Assembly (NCBI RefSeq): GCF_003086295.3
Contig: NC_092053.1
Location: 114,957,905 to 115,021,904 of the forward strand
Direction: 5' to 3'
Length of the DNA stretch: 64,000 nucleotides
Origin: Arachis hypogaea
Lineage: Eukaryota > Streptophyta > Magnoliopsida > Fabales > Fabaceae
Each line of letters opens with the position of its first letter. Position 1 is the first letter of the stretch. Below, piece by piece: positions 35,490-47,372 of this stretch. The notes beneath the pieces were generated by a model that made no database searches, was not told the origin of the DNA, and saw nothing but the letters and a program-made list of their open reading frames with translations. The translations under genes were made by a program, and so were the position numbers.

Positions 35490-36572
35490 TAAACATTATT
35501 AATTATATGAAGATATAAAAATTAAATAGTGAATACTTTTATTCTTAAAATACTATTTATTATATATAATTTATAAAAAATAAATTTTTATTTTTAAAAC
35601 TTGAACTTAAAACATTTTAATTAAATTATAGATAATTTGTTATCCTCACTAATTTTTTTATACACATTTAATAATAAAAGACTGAATTAATTGGCATATT
35701 AGTGTCTAACAATACACTAATATTTATAATTTGAAACTGGAATTATATATAAATACTAAAAAAATTAAATCTGTATATGAAAACTATGTTTATATAAAAT
35801 AATAGAAACTTAATTTATAATTTTTTTTCTTTCTTTCTTTTTAAAATAATTAAATTTGTTATATACTTTTTAATTTAATTTTGATATAATGTTAGATGAA
35901 AAATTCTGTGCATCTGTTTAATTATGTATTGTAATTAAAATATTTTCATTACTATTTCTAAAAATAAAAATCTATTTTAAATTATTAAATTAATCAATTC
36001 ATTTTAAAATTTTATATGCAACATAGGTACATAAAATAGAATAAAAGTAAAAAAAAAAGTAATAAAGATGAATAAATTGAGAATAAAACAAAATATATAA
36101 AGTCATGAAGAGAATAAAATATTAGATTAATACCTAAACTATAATTATTTGAATTAAAATTTACAATTGAAAATATAAAAAAGAGAAACAATAAAATTGA
36201 AAAATACATACATAGAGCCATGGAGAGTTATATAAAAAAACATGGAGAATTTAAAATTTACCTTTTGACAAAGAGAGGATGACCACTAGATAAGAAATAA
36301 AAAAAAGTTGAAAATATAAAAATAAGAGGAGGGTTTAATGGAATAAAAGAGTGACGACACAAGAACTAAATTTGATTAGGTTAAATAATAGTCAAAATAA
36401 TAGAAAAATAAAAAAGTGAATTTAAAACTTTGACCAATTGAGTTTAATTTATTTGTAGTGGAGTCATTTAAAATTTGAAGTGTAATTACATTATATATAA
36501 CTATTTTTAAAAAAAATTAAAAATACAGTGGGGGCAAGGGCTCCCTCACTGCTGTGCCTAGGTCCGTGCCTG
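35487..36572 (-). mobile_element. hAT element B, same family, inverted and truncated
   Basis: The reverse complement follows element A almost throughout, starting CAGGCACGGACCTAGG at 36,572. It stops short of the other terminus by about 65 bp at about 35,487. It sits between KVYLSSDNLC and CNGTGLQVRKL of the helicase, where about 50 codons are missing, so insertion came with a deletion. Confidence 0.75.
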
Positions 36573-36947
36573 TATGCAATGGTACAGGACTACAGGTTAG
36601 GAAACTTGAGAATCACTTAGTTGAATGCGAAATACTAATAGGGACCAAAATAGGAGGAATTGCATTAATCCCAAATAATGGCAAAATTCCGACCAAATTT
36701 TAGAGAAGACAATATCCATTGATGGTGTCTTTGATATGACAATCAACAAAGCTTAAGGACAGACAATAAAAATCATGAGTCTCTACTTATCAAGATTGAT
36801 TTTTACGTACGGACAATTATATATGATACTTGCAAGAGTTAAGAGAAAATAAGAGTCTAAGAGATAAAAGTTTTAATTCAAAATCATTCGGGTTTCTGAG
36901 AATTGCACGATTAATATAGTGTATAAAAAAGTCTTTGATAAATTGAG
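36573..36947 (+). pseudogene. Helitron helicase, C-terminal piece
   Basis: The frame reads CNGTGLQVRKLENHLVECEI, then IPTKF, RRQYPLMVS and, after a frameshift, TINKA, GQTIKIMSLYLSR, FTYGQLYMILARVKRK. It ends INIVYKKVFDKL. This is the helicase C-terminus (the family has THGQLYVALSRV and ends NVVYKEVF). Several stops are present. Confidence 0.8.
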
Positions 36948-37334
36948 ATGATCAAGTACTGTTTAATCAATTGGTATTTTGGTTGTAAATTGTGTTTTCT
37001 TATTTTTTTGTAGTTAAATAGAAATTTTTATATAAATAATATTTAAATTTAATTCGATATAAGACCAAAGATATAACTTATAGATGTACAACAATCAATG
37101 TTGGAGATAAAAAATGTATATGCACATTTTCTCATAGAAATTAAGACATTGAATTATTGCATTTATGTATTTTTTTTAATTAATCTAATTATTTTATAAA
37201 TTTTTTTGTTATTTACTATTGTTTAGTATTCACATGAATAAAAAGAAATAAGTTGGACTTAATTTAAAATTAAATATGTTAAAGAAATTTTTTGTTAAAT
37301 ATACCTCATATATAAATAAAATATTAAATATTTT

Positions 37335-37362
37335 TCGTATATCACACAGGTACTTACATTAG
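37335..37362 (+). other. Decayed Helitron 3' terminus
   Basis: TTCGTATATCACACAGG followed by TACTTACATTAG, then T. The first part can fold as a stem if C/T and G/A transitions are allowed. Legume Helitrons end in a GC-rich hairpin followed by TACTxACxCTAG and insert before T. The match is by pattern and is CpG-decayed. Confidence 0.58.
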
Positions 37363-38066
37363 TATTATTCTACAAGGATAATATTTTGGCTCCAAAAATG
37401 CTCATGCGATGCGTTCTAGTGCTAGATGCATACCTCTCTCTTCTTAACTTATTTTAGGAAAATATCTTTTTTATTATAATTATATAAACATTAATATTTA
37501 ATACATAATTATACTAATTACCAATCATTAATATTTTTAATCATTTTAATTATATTAATTGTCAATCATTCTAATTATTAATTATTATGAAATAATTTTT
37601 AATCAAACATAATTAGTCATAAATATGATATTACCATAATAATTTTGTTAATATTTTCTATTACACACGTGTGTATTCTATTAGTATCAAATTGAGATTG
37701 ATAATTAATTTTGTGCTACTAAAGTATATATATATACGGTGAGTTCTGTGGTGAATTTATATTTGATGACTAAGGGTGACTAAAGTTGACTTTTGATTGA
37801 CCATCCAATAAATTTTAGACACCTGGGTTGTTGGATTAAGTTGGTGAAGGCTTAGTCTGTTAAGCACGGTAACGATTTTTTGTTTATCGCTGGGACTTTT
37901 TGGAGATTTTAAGGTCAATAATTGTGGTTATGAAATGGACTGTAGTAGTTGGACACCAAAAATTTATAGGATTTTTGTATACAACTAAAACGCTCGAATA
38001 ATATTATTAGTATTATTATCATCATTTTTATTAATGTTATAATTATAATTATTATTATTATTGTTA

Positions 38067-39024
38067 GAGAAAATTCCACTCCCCTCCCTTGCGAGATGAT
38101 AAAATGACACTCTTTTTCCTTCTATTTTATAAATGTACATTCTTCTCCCTTCTAACTTTTAAAAAACCTCTTCTTTAATCCATTTAAATTTTTTTTGTGT
38201 TAATTAATGTTAACTTTATCCATTTTTTAAGAAAAAATAAATTATTTTTTGAAAAAATATCCATTAACAAAAATTTTATTTTTTATCATTAAATTTTTCT
38301 TACCAAAATACCCTTTAATAAATTATTCTTTTATTGATTAAATTGTATTTTTTTGCCAAAATATTTTTAAAAAATTTAATAATTAAATTATTTTTTTCTA
38401 AGATACCTACCCTTCAATAATTTTTTATTATTAAATTGTGATTTTACTAAAATTTTTGTTAACAATTATTTTTATATTTACTATTAATTTTTTGATATCA
38501 ATATATATTATTTTAACATTAAATAAAAAAATCTTACCACTGTTAATATGTATAACAATTAATATATATTGATATTGAAAAATAATTTTATTAAAATTTT
38601 TTATTTAATGTTAAAATAATATATATATATATATATATATCAAAAAATTAATAGTAAAATATAAAAAAATTGTTAACTAAAAATTTTAGTAAAATTATAA
38701 TTTAAAAATAAAAAAATTATTCAAGGATATTTTAAAAAAAATAATATCATTATTAATTTTTTTTAAGAATACAATTTAATCAATAAAAGAATAATTTATT
38801 AAAGAATATTTTGGTAAGCAAAATTTAATGATAAAAAAATTTTGTTAATGGGTATTTTTTTTCTTAAAAAATAGATAAAGTTAACATTAGTTAACACAAA
38901 AAGTTTAAAATGGATTAAAGAGGAGGTTTTTTAAAAGTTAGAAGGGGGGAATGTACATTTATAAAATAGAGGAGAGGAGAGTGTCATTTTAGCATCTCGC
39001 AGAAGAGAAAAATAGAATTTTCTC
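38067..39024. mobile_element. MULE-type MITE with long TIRs (958 bp)
   Basis: A perfect 9-bp TSD, TTATTGTTA, lies at 38,058-38,066 and 39,025-39,033. The ends are GAGAAAATTC and GAATTTTCTC, and the inverted arms extend about 400 bp with shared AAAATGACACTC and ATAAATGTACATTC segments. The TSD length and long TIRs fit Mutator-like elements. No ORF. It is nested in the foldback arm. Confidence 0.9.
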
Positions 39025-39474
39025 TTATTGTTACTATTGATTATTATTATTAAAACTTAACAATTAAAATGTGTCACATGATTATTCTTTCTTAGGATTT
39101 AGAGTTTAGGATTTAGGATTTAGGGTTTACCGTGTTTAATATGAATTATTTTATATGAATTATCAGGAAGATACGAAATTAATATGAATTATTTAATTTA
39201 AATTCATGTCATTCGATAACAAAAAATAGTGAAAAAAAATTATACAAAAAAGAGTTCTTTCATATAAATAAATCTATACTAAATTGTTAGGTAAATGAGA
39301 TGATGGAACAACGGAATTTATTAAATTCAAAAAATAAAAAATATGTTATCCATTCTTTAACGAAAGAATGATCATGTGACACATTTTAATTGTTAAGTTT
39401 TAATAATAATAATCATAATAACAATAATAATTATTATAATTATAACATTAATAAAAATGATGATAATAATACTA

Positions 39475-39644
39475 GAGGAATGTTAGGGGGCAGCAATTTT
39501 TGGGATTTATAGCCATTAAATAGCCATCGAGGAGGCTTTTAATGGTGTGAGATTAGTGTGAGATTTTATCCAATGGCTCACTCTTCTTTACTGATTACAT
39601 GCTGGCCAAAATTTGATAAAATTACTGGCCCCTAGACTTTTCCC
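39475..39644. mobile_element. Small MITE (170 bp)
   Basis: The ends are GAGGAATGTTAGGGGGCAG and, reversed, GGGAAAAGTCTAGGGGCCAG. Comparison with the opposite foldback arm (which reads straight through) shows a clean insertion with a 2-3-bp duplication (TA or CTA). It resembles, from memory, a short MITE family common in Arachis. Confidence 0.75.
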
Positions 39645-40680
39645 TAATAATATTATTCGAACCTTTTAGTTGTATACAAAAATTCTATAATAACAGGAAA
39701 CGATCCATCTTTTTGGTTGTATATAAAAATTCTATAAATTTTTTGTGTCCAACTACTACAGTCCATTTCATAACCACAATTATTGACCTTGAAATCTCCT
39801 AAAAGCCCCAGTGATAAATAAAAAATAGTTACCGTGCTTAACGGACTAAACCTTCACCAACTTAATCCAACAACCCAGGTGTCTATTGGATGGTCAACCA
39901 AAAGTCAACACACACACATAGATATATTTCTTTTGTGGTTTATGAGCCTAGATTTAAGAGTCAAAATATTTTGTTTATTTTTTAATTTGTTATTCTTCTT
40001 TGACTACTTTATAGAATAAAAATATATTCTTCGTTTTTTATCGAAGTTGATTCTTTTCAGGTATAAGTTATAATTTTTTATATTATTTTTGATGTAGCCA
40101 TTCTATTATTCTTTTGATAACTTGATGATTGTTCTAACTCAAACTTATTCTTTTCGTCTAACATTACAGCGCGATTATCCTTTGTCGCAATTGTTTATGA
40201 TGTACCACAACTATATCAAATTCCATCTGAGTTGAATTCACTGATTCATATTCTAATTACATGGATGTAAGAGTTTAACGAATAGACAGTGAACTCTATT
40301 TTACTGAATGATGGTTGAATCTACTCATATATTATGACCAACCTAATGGAATGTTGGTAAAGTTAGTTTTCTTAGGATGAGTTCAATTCTTGATTGAGCA
40401 ATTACTTTCAATGAGCTTTACAAGCCAAGTTCAAATTCCATCCCCTCCATGATTTCTATGCCTGCTAGAAAATTTTTGAAGTGCAACATATAATGAGATT
40501 GAGTTTCCTCAATTTAGGTTCAGTTTTCAAATAATTGTGTTAGGTTCAATTTAGGTTCAGTTTTCAAAGAATTGTATTAGGTTTGAAAATGAAATTTCAA
40601 AGATTGGTACTGTATTTAAATTTTCTTCTTTTAAACTTTTCGTAATAAAAAAATAATTTTATAATATAATGTAATTTTTT

Positions 40681-40850
40681 TTAGAAACCACCAGTCTCTA
40701 GTGCATCAATACAATGTCATTGATAGAAATAAAGGTCAATTAGTTTATCACTGTGGCTATTATATACCTTGTAGTATTACATGGATAGTGGATGATGAAG
40801 CTTATTTAACAAGAGGATGGTCTGAATTTGCATGGATTCTAAATGTTCAA
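40681..40850 (+). pseudogene. B3-like fragment in Helitron copy 2 (continues at 41,837)
   Basis: The frame reads HCGYYIPCSITWIVDDEAYL then TRGWSEFAWILNVQT. After the hAT element it continues DGIISVGCRYENDSN. It aligns with 14,550-14,760 of copy 1. The B3 assignment is tentative, as in copy 1. Confidence 0.3.
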
Positions 40851-40853
40851 ACT

Positions 40854-41836
40854 TAGGGTTGCACATGAATCAAATAAAATCCGCAAATTCGCAGTAATAT
40901 CTGTATCTAATATGCATTTTACAGATATTATCCAATCCACAAAGTCATCGGATCAAATCTGATCTGCAATCTTACAAAATCAGATAACAGATATAAGAGT
41001 GATATCTGTGAATTCGATCCGAAGATCCGCGGATCTTCACTTTTAATAAATAAATATATAATTCAATAATATATGTAGCTAACTTAAAAAATCAGAAACC
41101 CTACCCTAATTCTCTAAACATTTCACTTTGGCGTGCATCTCTCTTACTCGTCTCCCTCCTTCTGCTCTTCATCCGCTCTTCTTCTCATCAATGACCATTA
41201 TCGGCATCCATTGCTTCTTCATCTGCTTGCAGTCTCGCAGCCATGTCTCGTCTCCAGTCCCTCAGCCTGAATGCCTAGTCGTCTCACTTCCGTGTCGCCT
41301 CGCCGTCTCACAACCGCGTTGCCTCGCCGTCTTCTCTTCTCTTCCTCGTCGCCCAGCCTGGTTGCCATCGCGCCGCCTCTCCGCTTCTGTTCTCGCCGTC
41401 ATCATCTTCTATTCTTGCCGCTGGCTCTCATTCTCTACTTGATCTGTTTCTGTTCTTCACATCATTCTTTTCGTTGATTTCTTTTGTTTTTAATTTTTGG
41501 AATGTATTATGATGGTTGTAATTGATTTATTTTGGGGGTAAACATTGATGTTTAGTTTTAATTTAAGGTTCCAATATTTTTTTAATTTTGTTGAAGCTTT
41601 TCTTTTTGAATGCAGATTTGATTCTTGTCTATATTTTGAATTTTGAATTTTTTTAAATGTTGATTTAATTTTTTATTATTTTCAAATTTTAAAATATTTT
41701 TTTGTTTTTTTAATAAGATATATCTAATATCTGATATCCGAGCTAAAAAAATATGGATATTGGATCCGATCTGATCCGATGATTTTTGTGCGGATTGATC
41801 GAAATTTTGTCCATATCCGATCTGTGTGCAGTCCTA
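40854..41836. mobile_element. Non-autonomous hAT element (983 bp) with perfect 8-bp TSD
   Basis: TSD TTCAAACT lies at 40,846-40,853 and 41,837-41,844. The TIRs are TAGGGTTGCACA and, reversed, TAGGACTGCACA. Subterminal repeats of the CATCGGATCARATC type lie inside both ends. Copy 1 of the Helitron has the empty site (TTCGAACT near 14,706). The central CT-rich part (41,100-41,460) has Ser/Arg-rich ORFs of no known family, possibly a captured 5' leader. Confidence 0.92.
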
Positions 41837-41883
41837 TTCAAACTGATGGCATTATTTCAGTTGGTTGTCGTTACGAGAATGAC

Positions 41884-41886
<3 letters not shown>

Positions 41887-41929
<43 letters not shown>
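41887..41929 (+). repeat. (TA)n microsatellite
   Basis: About 21 TA units where Helitron copy 1 has only TCTATGTGTC, so the repeat arose in copy 2. Confidence 0.95.
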
Positions 41930-41931
<2 letters not shown>

Positions 41932-42864
41932 AAGGTCCAGAATAGCTTAAATATTATTTAAATAGTTTTGTTCTTATATTAGCATTTGATTAGATTATTT
42001 TTTGAAAAATTTAAATTGTTACCTCAATTTATATATTACGACTATTATTTTTTATTATGATTTTTTAAAATTTTTAATATGAATTTTTTTGGTTTTTAAA
42101 TTTATTTTTATTTTTATTGACTCCTAGTATAACTATGAAAAAAATAAAATAGTTAAGTTAAAAAATATGCTAATAATACATAATACTTTTAGATTATTAC
42201 TCAAACAAAAACTAAATTTTGTATAATATTATTAGTTGTACTAAAAAACTTTATTGATGTTCTATAAAATAGTTAATAGTTGGGTTAAGATATATTAGCA
42301 ACTGTAAGTTTAAAAATTTTAGTTGTCTAGTGCGATATATTTAGTTGGGTTAAAATTTAGTTGTCGAATAATATATATAAGAAAATAATCACAGGTTTAA
42401 AAAAACTAAGTTAATAATTATAATTAATGACTATGATTAATATATATCAAATTAATTAGCATTGATTAAAATTTTATTTTTCTTATTTTAAAACAGATCA
42501 ATTCTATCATTATTATTAAATAAATACACAATTATAATTCATAATACTTTATGTAATCATAATATTTTTTATAATAATAATTATTATTCCTATTATACTA
42601 TTATTTGCATGAATGCATTATTAAAAATAAATTATCGTATATTAATTAGATTATTCACTAGTCACACATAATTACAATTACTTATTTTATTATATAAAGT
42701 GATAATTAATTAATCTAATTTTTTATTAGACACAATTAATTAGTATACAAGTCATGTCTTTAATAGTGATTTATAAAAATTACAATAAAGATTATCGTGA
42801 TTTATGAAAATTATAAATTTATGCGTAAAATGATATTAATTACAAATTTATTGTGATTCCCTAA

Positions 42865-43230
42865 GGTTGTATTTGTTTCTGAAAACAGAATAAGATAGGA
42901 CATTGAGAACAAGACATAATGGATAGAGACACAAAATTTGGTGTTCTTGTATTCTGTTTGGTGATAAATTAGAATAAATTATAAAAATTCAATTTATTCT
43001 TATTTTTTTCATTCAAAATTTTTTAGAAGAAAGATATAATAATAAAAAATATAAATATAAAAAATTAAGAAGAATAATAAAATAAAAACTAAAAAAATAA
43101 GTTGTGTCCTTTGTTAGTGTTTATGTGTCCTTCCTGCCACAATGTCTTTGTCCATGTCTTATCTATCAAATACGATTTTGTGTTTTTGTGTCTTTGTCTC
43201 AGTGTCCTGTCCCTATAAACAAATGCAGCT
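42865..43230. mobile_element. Tourist-like MITE (366 bp)
   Basis: TSD TAA on both sides. The ends are GGTTGTATTTGTTTC and, reversed, AGCTGCATTTGTTTA. The interior shares AGACACAAA, CACCAAACAGAATACAAGAAC-like and GTGTCTTTGTCTCAGTGTCC segments with the copy in a CesA intron at 61,016-61,420. Confidence 0.85.
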
Positions 43231-43425
43231 TAAGGTCATGGGTTAAAATCAAAATCACCCTAACCTTTTTTTCTTATTAAAATCATCCTCAACGTTATTA
43301 CAAACCGTTATAAAATCATCCTTTTGTCCACGAACGACATTTTCTAGACCATTTTGCCCTTAAAAAAAATTAAAAAACACATTAAACACTCACCACTGAC
43401 CCCTTAAATCGTCATCACTATCATT

Positions 43426-43431
<6 letters not shown>

Positions 43432-43512
<81 letters not shown>
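43432..43512 (+). repeat. (CT)n microsatellite
   Basis: About 40 uninterrupted CT units. The open frames across it are artefacts. Confidence 0.97.
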
Positions 43513-43516
<4 letters not shown>

Positions 43517-44087
43517 TGCAGAGAAGGCAACCACGAGCATGGCCTCTTCATTGTCGCCCACCACGGTGACCTTTTCACCGACCAGCACAAACCTTTTCTC
43601 CTCCACCATACCATTGTCTACAATCGCCACACTCCTCTTCATATTACCGCTGCCAAATCAATCTTTCTATTTTTAACTCTCATTTGTTTGTTTTTCTTCG
43701 AGCCATCAGGAATGAGTAGCACATCACATACTTGAGAAGGAAGATGGTGATTGAAAATGAACAAGCAACTTTGAATCAAAGGAGGAAACGCAGGTCGAGG
43801 AGGATGTAGTGGCAAAAAAAAATTAACTGACTTCTGTCATTGATGATGTTGTCGAAGTCATCGTCTCTCGTAGATGATCGATCTGGTTCTGCCGAGAGGG
43901 AGATCCAACCTAATCTGTCAAAATCGGACAAAGAGGGTTCTGTGATACAGCATCGTCGCCTTCGGCAGAAGGGATGGAAGTTGCAAAGACAAAAAGCGAC
44001 AAAGATTCAAGCAAAAAGAGTGAATAGTAGTGGCTGACGGCAGAGCTTCAAACAGCATCGCAGTAAAGCATCAACCATGGATCATCG

Positions 44088-44286
<199 letters not shown>

Positions 44287-45324
44287 TTCGGGTCGGGTGT
44301 ATCTCAGACAACTTCTTTGGGTTGGATTTGTGTCAGCCTTAACCCACGACAAAAAAAGGGTAGTGGGCGGTGGTAGTGGTGATGAGAGAGAGGTGCGCAG
44401 TGATGGTGATGATGATACAAAGGGTTAGTGGTGAGGGGAGGGTTTTTTTTTTTAATTTTTGTTTAAGGATGAAATGGTCCGAGAAATATCATTTATGGAT
44501 AAAAGGATGATTTCTTAACGTTTTGTAACATTGAGGATGATTTTAGTAAGAAAAAAATGTCAGAGACAATTTTGATTTTGACCCAAAACTTTAGGGACGA
44601 AAAAAGTAATTAATCCTATTAATAATAAAAAATAAAAAATCACTGAATGATTATAGGCTAAAAAATAATCATAATAAAAATAATTAATATATATGATTTA
44701 AATATATTTACGTATAATTAATATATACGTATACATAAATAAAAAAAAATATTTAAATTATTTAAACAAAATAAATATATTTCAAGAATATATAAACTAT
44801 TAATTAATTAATTAAAAAAATTATCGTAAATTTTTAATTTTATAAATCAATCACGTATAATTAGAATGATTTATTTTGAAAATAGATAATCAAATTAATT
44901 TAGTATTAATTGAATATTTCTATTCCTAAATTAAAGTAGACCAATCCTACACTATATATATGCCCCCTTAGTATATTATGCGATTGTAAATTTTTATATT
45001 TGAGACTTGTATTTTTCTTAACAATTGTTATGGTTACTAGGTTATATTCTAATTTTGAGTTTACTATATTGCTAATGTAGGTTTTTTTCTATGTTTTTTA
45101 CTGGGTAAAGCACATAATAAAATCAGTGCAATAGTGATGCGTGAGTATCATTTTCATCTTTTCTTAGTGAATTGCATGCAGATTTGTTGGATTAGTTTAA
45201 GATTTAGGTGTTTTAAGCCACTATGAATGCTACTTTGCGTTGTCTTGCAATTTGATTGATCACAGGTAGCATTTGGACAAGTTTGACAGAGTTCAGAAAG
45301 AGGAAAAGCTTTAAATTCAAAGCT

Positions 45325-45520
45325 GTCAGGGTGGCGCCAAATGCCACCTCACCGGCATTTAGCGTCGGGACACAGAAAGCTCCTTTTCGTTTTTGCTATG
45401 GTGGTGCCAAATGCCACAATCCGGCATTTGGCGCCAGGGACTTCGAAGAGCATGAAAGGATGCTGCCTAGGTGGCACCAAACGCCACCAACCCGGCGTTT
45501 GGAGCCAGTAACGCAAACCA
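45325..45520. repeat. Three GC-rich inverted-repeat units in the solo LTR
   Basis: Each unit has GGTGGCGCCAAATGCCAC or a variant, a 5-10-bp spacer, then CCGGCATTTGGCGCC or a variant, which is its inverted form. Units lie near 45,330, 45,400 and 45,470. They occupy the same LTR position as the ACGCGT cluster in the complete Athila element, but with an unrelated sequence. Confidence 0.85.
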
Positions 45521-46093
45521 GAGTGGTCCCCACGTGAATCACTATCAAATCTCTTGCTCTAATATGATTTTTAAGTCAATCTTGAATGAAGAAAAGATAT
45601 TTTTAGGTTTTAGAATTTAAATTTTGTATCAATTAGGATTAGATATAAAAAGAGAAGATATCTTGGCCTAGGGCTTTTTCTTCTTCTTCTTCTTCTTCTC
45701 TTCCGCACTTTTTATTTTTTCTCTGCTAGGATTTCTCCACACCATGAGCAACTAAACCTCCATTGTTAAGGTTAGGAGCTCTGTTATTTTAATAGATTAA
45801 TACTATTGTCATTCTTCTCATAATTCATGCACTGGTTTATTTTCAAGGATTGGTTTCGTTCTTCATCCTAAGAATTAGAGTATATTGGAAGATAACTCTT
45901 TTTCTAATTGAATTCTTGTTGAATCTTGAAAAAGTTAAATCACTTGAATAATAGCTTGAAATCAATTCCTCATAATTCTCAAATTACCTAGACTTAACGT
46001 GATACGTGACATATAATCATCTTATCTTTGGGTACCTAGGTTTTGTGTGGCTCATAAACTAGGATTAGACTTAAACTTCTAATTTAAATTAAG

Positions 46094-46958
46094 GAGTAAA
46101 GTACCGTTTTTGTCTCTAACGTTTAGGATAAGTCTCAAAGTTGTCCCTAATATTTGAATCGTCCTATTTAATTCCTAACGTTTCAAAATTGATTCAATAT
46201 TGTCCTGCCGTTAGAAATTTGTTAACAGAATTGACGGCGGGACAAAATTGAGACGATTTTAAAACGTTAGGGACTTAAATAGGACGAAAACGTTGGGGAC
46301 AAAAACGATACATAGAAATAAATTTTAATTTTATCCTTCACTAATATCAATCTTTTACGGTACATAATTATTCAATTATTTTTTAATCACATTTAAGTAA
46401 ATTACACTTAATCACATTACTTTAATTCTAAATAAATTTATTATTTTTTATAATTTTACTCTTAAAGATTTTTACTCATCATGAAATATTTATAAAATAA
46501 CTAGAATCAACATTACTTTACTGTATATGTATCATTTTTTCCCACAAGTTTATATACTAGTCATTCTACAAATATTTTATGATGAGTAAAAATTTTTAAG
46601 AGTAAAATTATTAAAAAATAAATTTATTTAGAATAAAATTAATGTGATTAAGTATAATTTACTTAGATGTGATTAAAAAATAATTGAATAACTATGTACT
46701 GTAAAAAATTGATATTATTGAAGGATAAAATTAAAATTTATTTCAATGTATCATTTTTATCCTCAACATGTTTGTCCTATTTAAATCCCAACGTTTCAAA
46801 ATCGTCTCAATTTTGTCCTGCTGTTAATTTCGTTAACAAATTTCTAACGGCAGGACAACATTGAGTCAATTTTAAAACGTTAGGGGCTTAAATAGGACGA
46901 TTCAAACGTTTAGGACAACTTTGAGACTTACCCCAAGGACAAAAACGATACTTTACTC
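46094..46958. mobile_element. MULE-type MITE with ~400-bp TIRs (865 bp)
   Basis: A perfect 9-bp TSD, TAAATTAAG, lies at 46,085-46,093 and 46,959-46,967. The ends are GAGTAAAGTACCGTTTTTGT and, reversed, GAGTAAAGTATCGTTTTTGT. The arms stay complementary almost to the centre. No ORF. Confidence 0.92.
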
Positions 46959-47372
46959 TAAATTAAGTGTCCAAGGAATTGGCGGTTGGTTTGGTTAGAA
47001 GAGATTAAATTGCTAAGAAATTAGGGTTTAATCAATTAGAGTTTGCCATAAATTGAACCTTTGCATAATTAAAGTGAGTGATAAGAACTATTAACCCAAA
47101 AATTTAACATCTCCAATGCCTTAACTGTTTTCTAATACTATTTTCACCAACAATTCATTGCTTGCTTTCTTAAATTCTCTTATTCGTTGCTTTATGATAC
47201 TTGGAACACAAAACACTCAATTTAGCTTGTCTGACTAGTCTAATCATTCAATTATTATTGCTCAATCGTTTAATCCTCGTGGGATCAACACCCACTCACC
47301 TGAGTTATTACTTGGTATGACCCGGTACACTTGTCAGTAAATTTGTGGAACTCAAAAATCGACACTAAATAG

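Larger units (their letters stand above)
13640..37362 (+). mobile_element. Decayed Helitron, copy 1, broken by nested elements
   Basis: The element is inferred from four things. Its non-coding 5' region recurs at about 37,369-45,130. RPA70-like exons lie at 21,105-21,801 and 32,731-33,040. A PIF1-type helicase in three pieces lies at 33,229-36,947. A worn Helitron 3' end (hairpin-like stem, then CATTAG followed by T) is at about 37,335-37,362. Removing the CACTA, Athila and hAT insertions leaves roughly 6.4 kb. No Rep (HUH nuclease) domain is visible. The left end is placed where homology with copy 2 begins and is approximate to about 10 bp. Confidence 0.65.
37737..39917. mobile_element. Foldback element with long inverted arms in Helitron copy 2
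   Basis: The left arm (about 37,785-38,057, continued at 39,034-39,100) is the reverse complement of the right arm (about 39,362-39,909). The arms share GTTGACTTTTG(A/G)TTGACC at the outer end and GAAAGAATGATCATGTGACA at the inner end. Copy 1 lacks the whole element at about 14,068, giving an empty site. No coding sequence. Exact ends and TSD are uncertain (TATATAT-like). Confidence 0.72.
45135..47367 (+). mobile_element. Solo LTR of a second Athila-type family
   Basis: It starts TGATGCGTGAGTATC and ends CGACACTA, with a perfect 5-bp TSD AATAG (45,130-45,134 and 47,368-47,372). Segments such as AACTAAACCTCCATTGTTAAGG, the CGTGGGATC region and GACCCGGTACACTTG-like end sequence match the other Athila LTRs in order. 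No internal domain follows, so it is the product of LTR-LTR recombination. A MULE-type MITE adds 865 bp plus the TSD. Confidence 0.88.

Noticed and set aside
34274..36572. A single 2.3-kb foldback element
   Set aside because: The centre encodes a piece of the Helitron helicase and only one side has a complete terminus, so two separate inverted hAT copies fit better.
41128..41477. Ser/Arg-rich ORFs inside the hAT element
   Set aside because: Two overlapping frames from CT-rich sequence, no domain. Possibly captured leader, not a supported gene.
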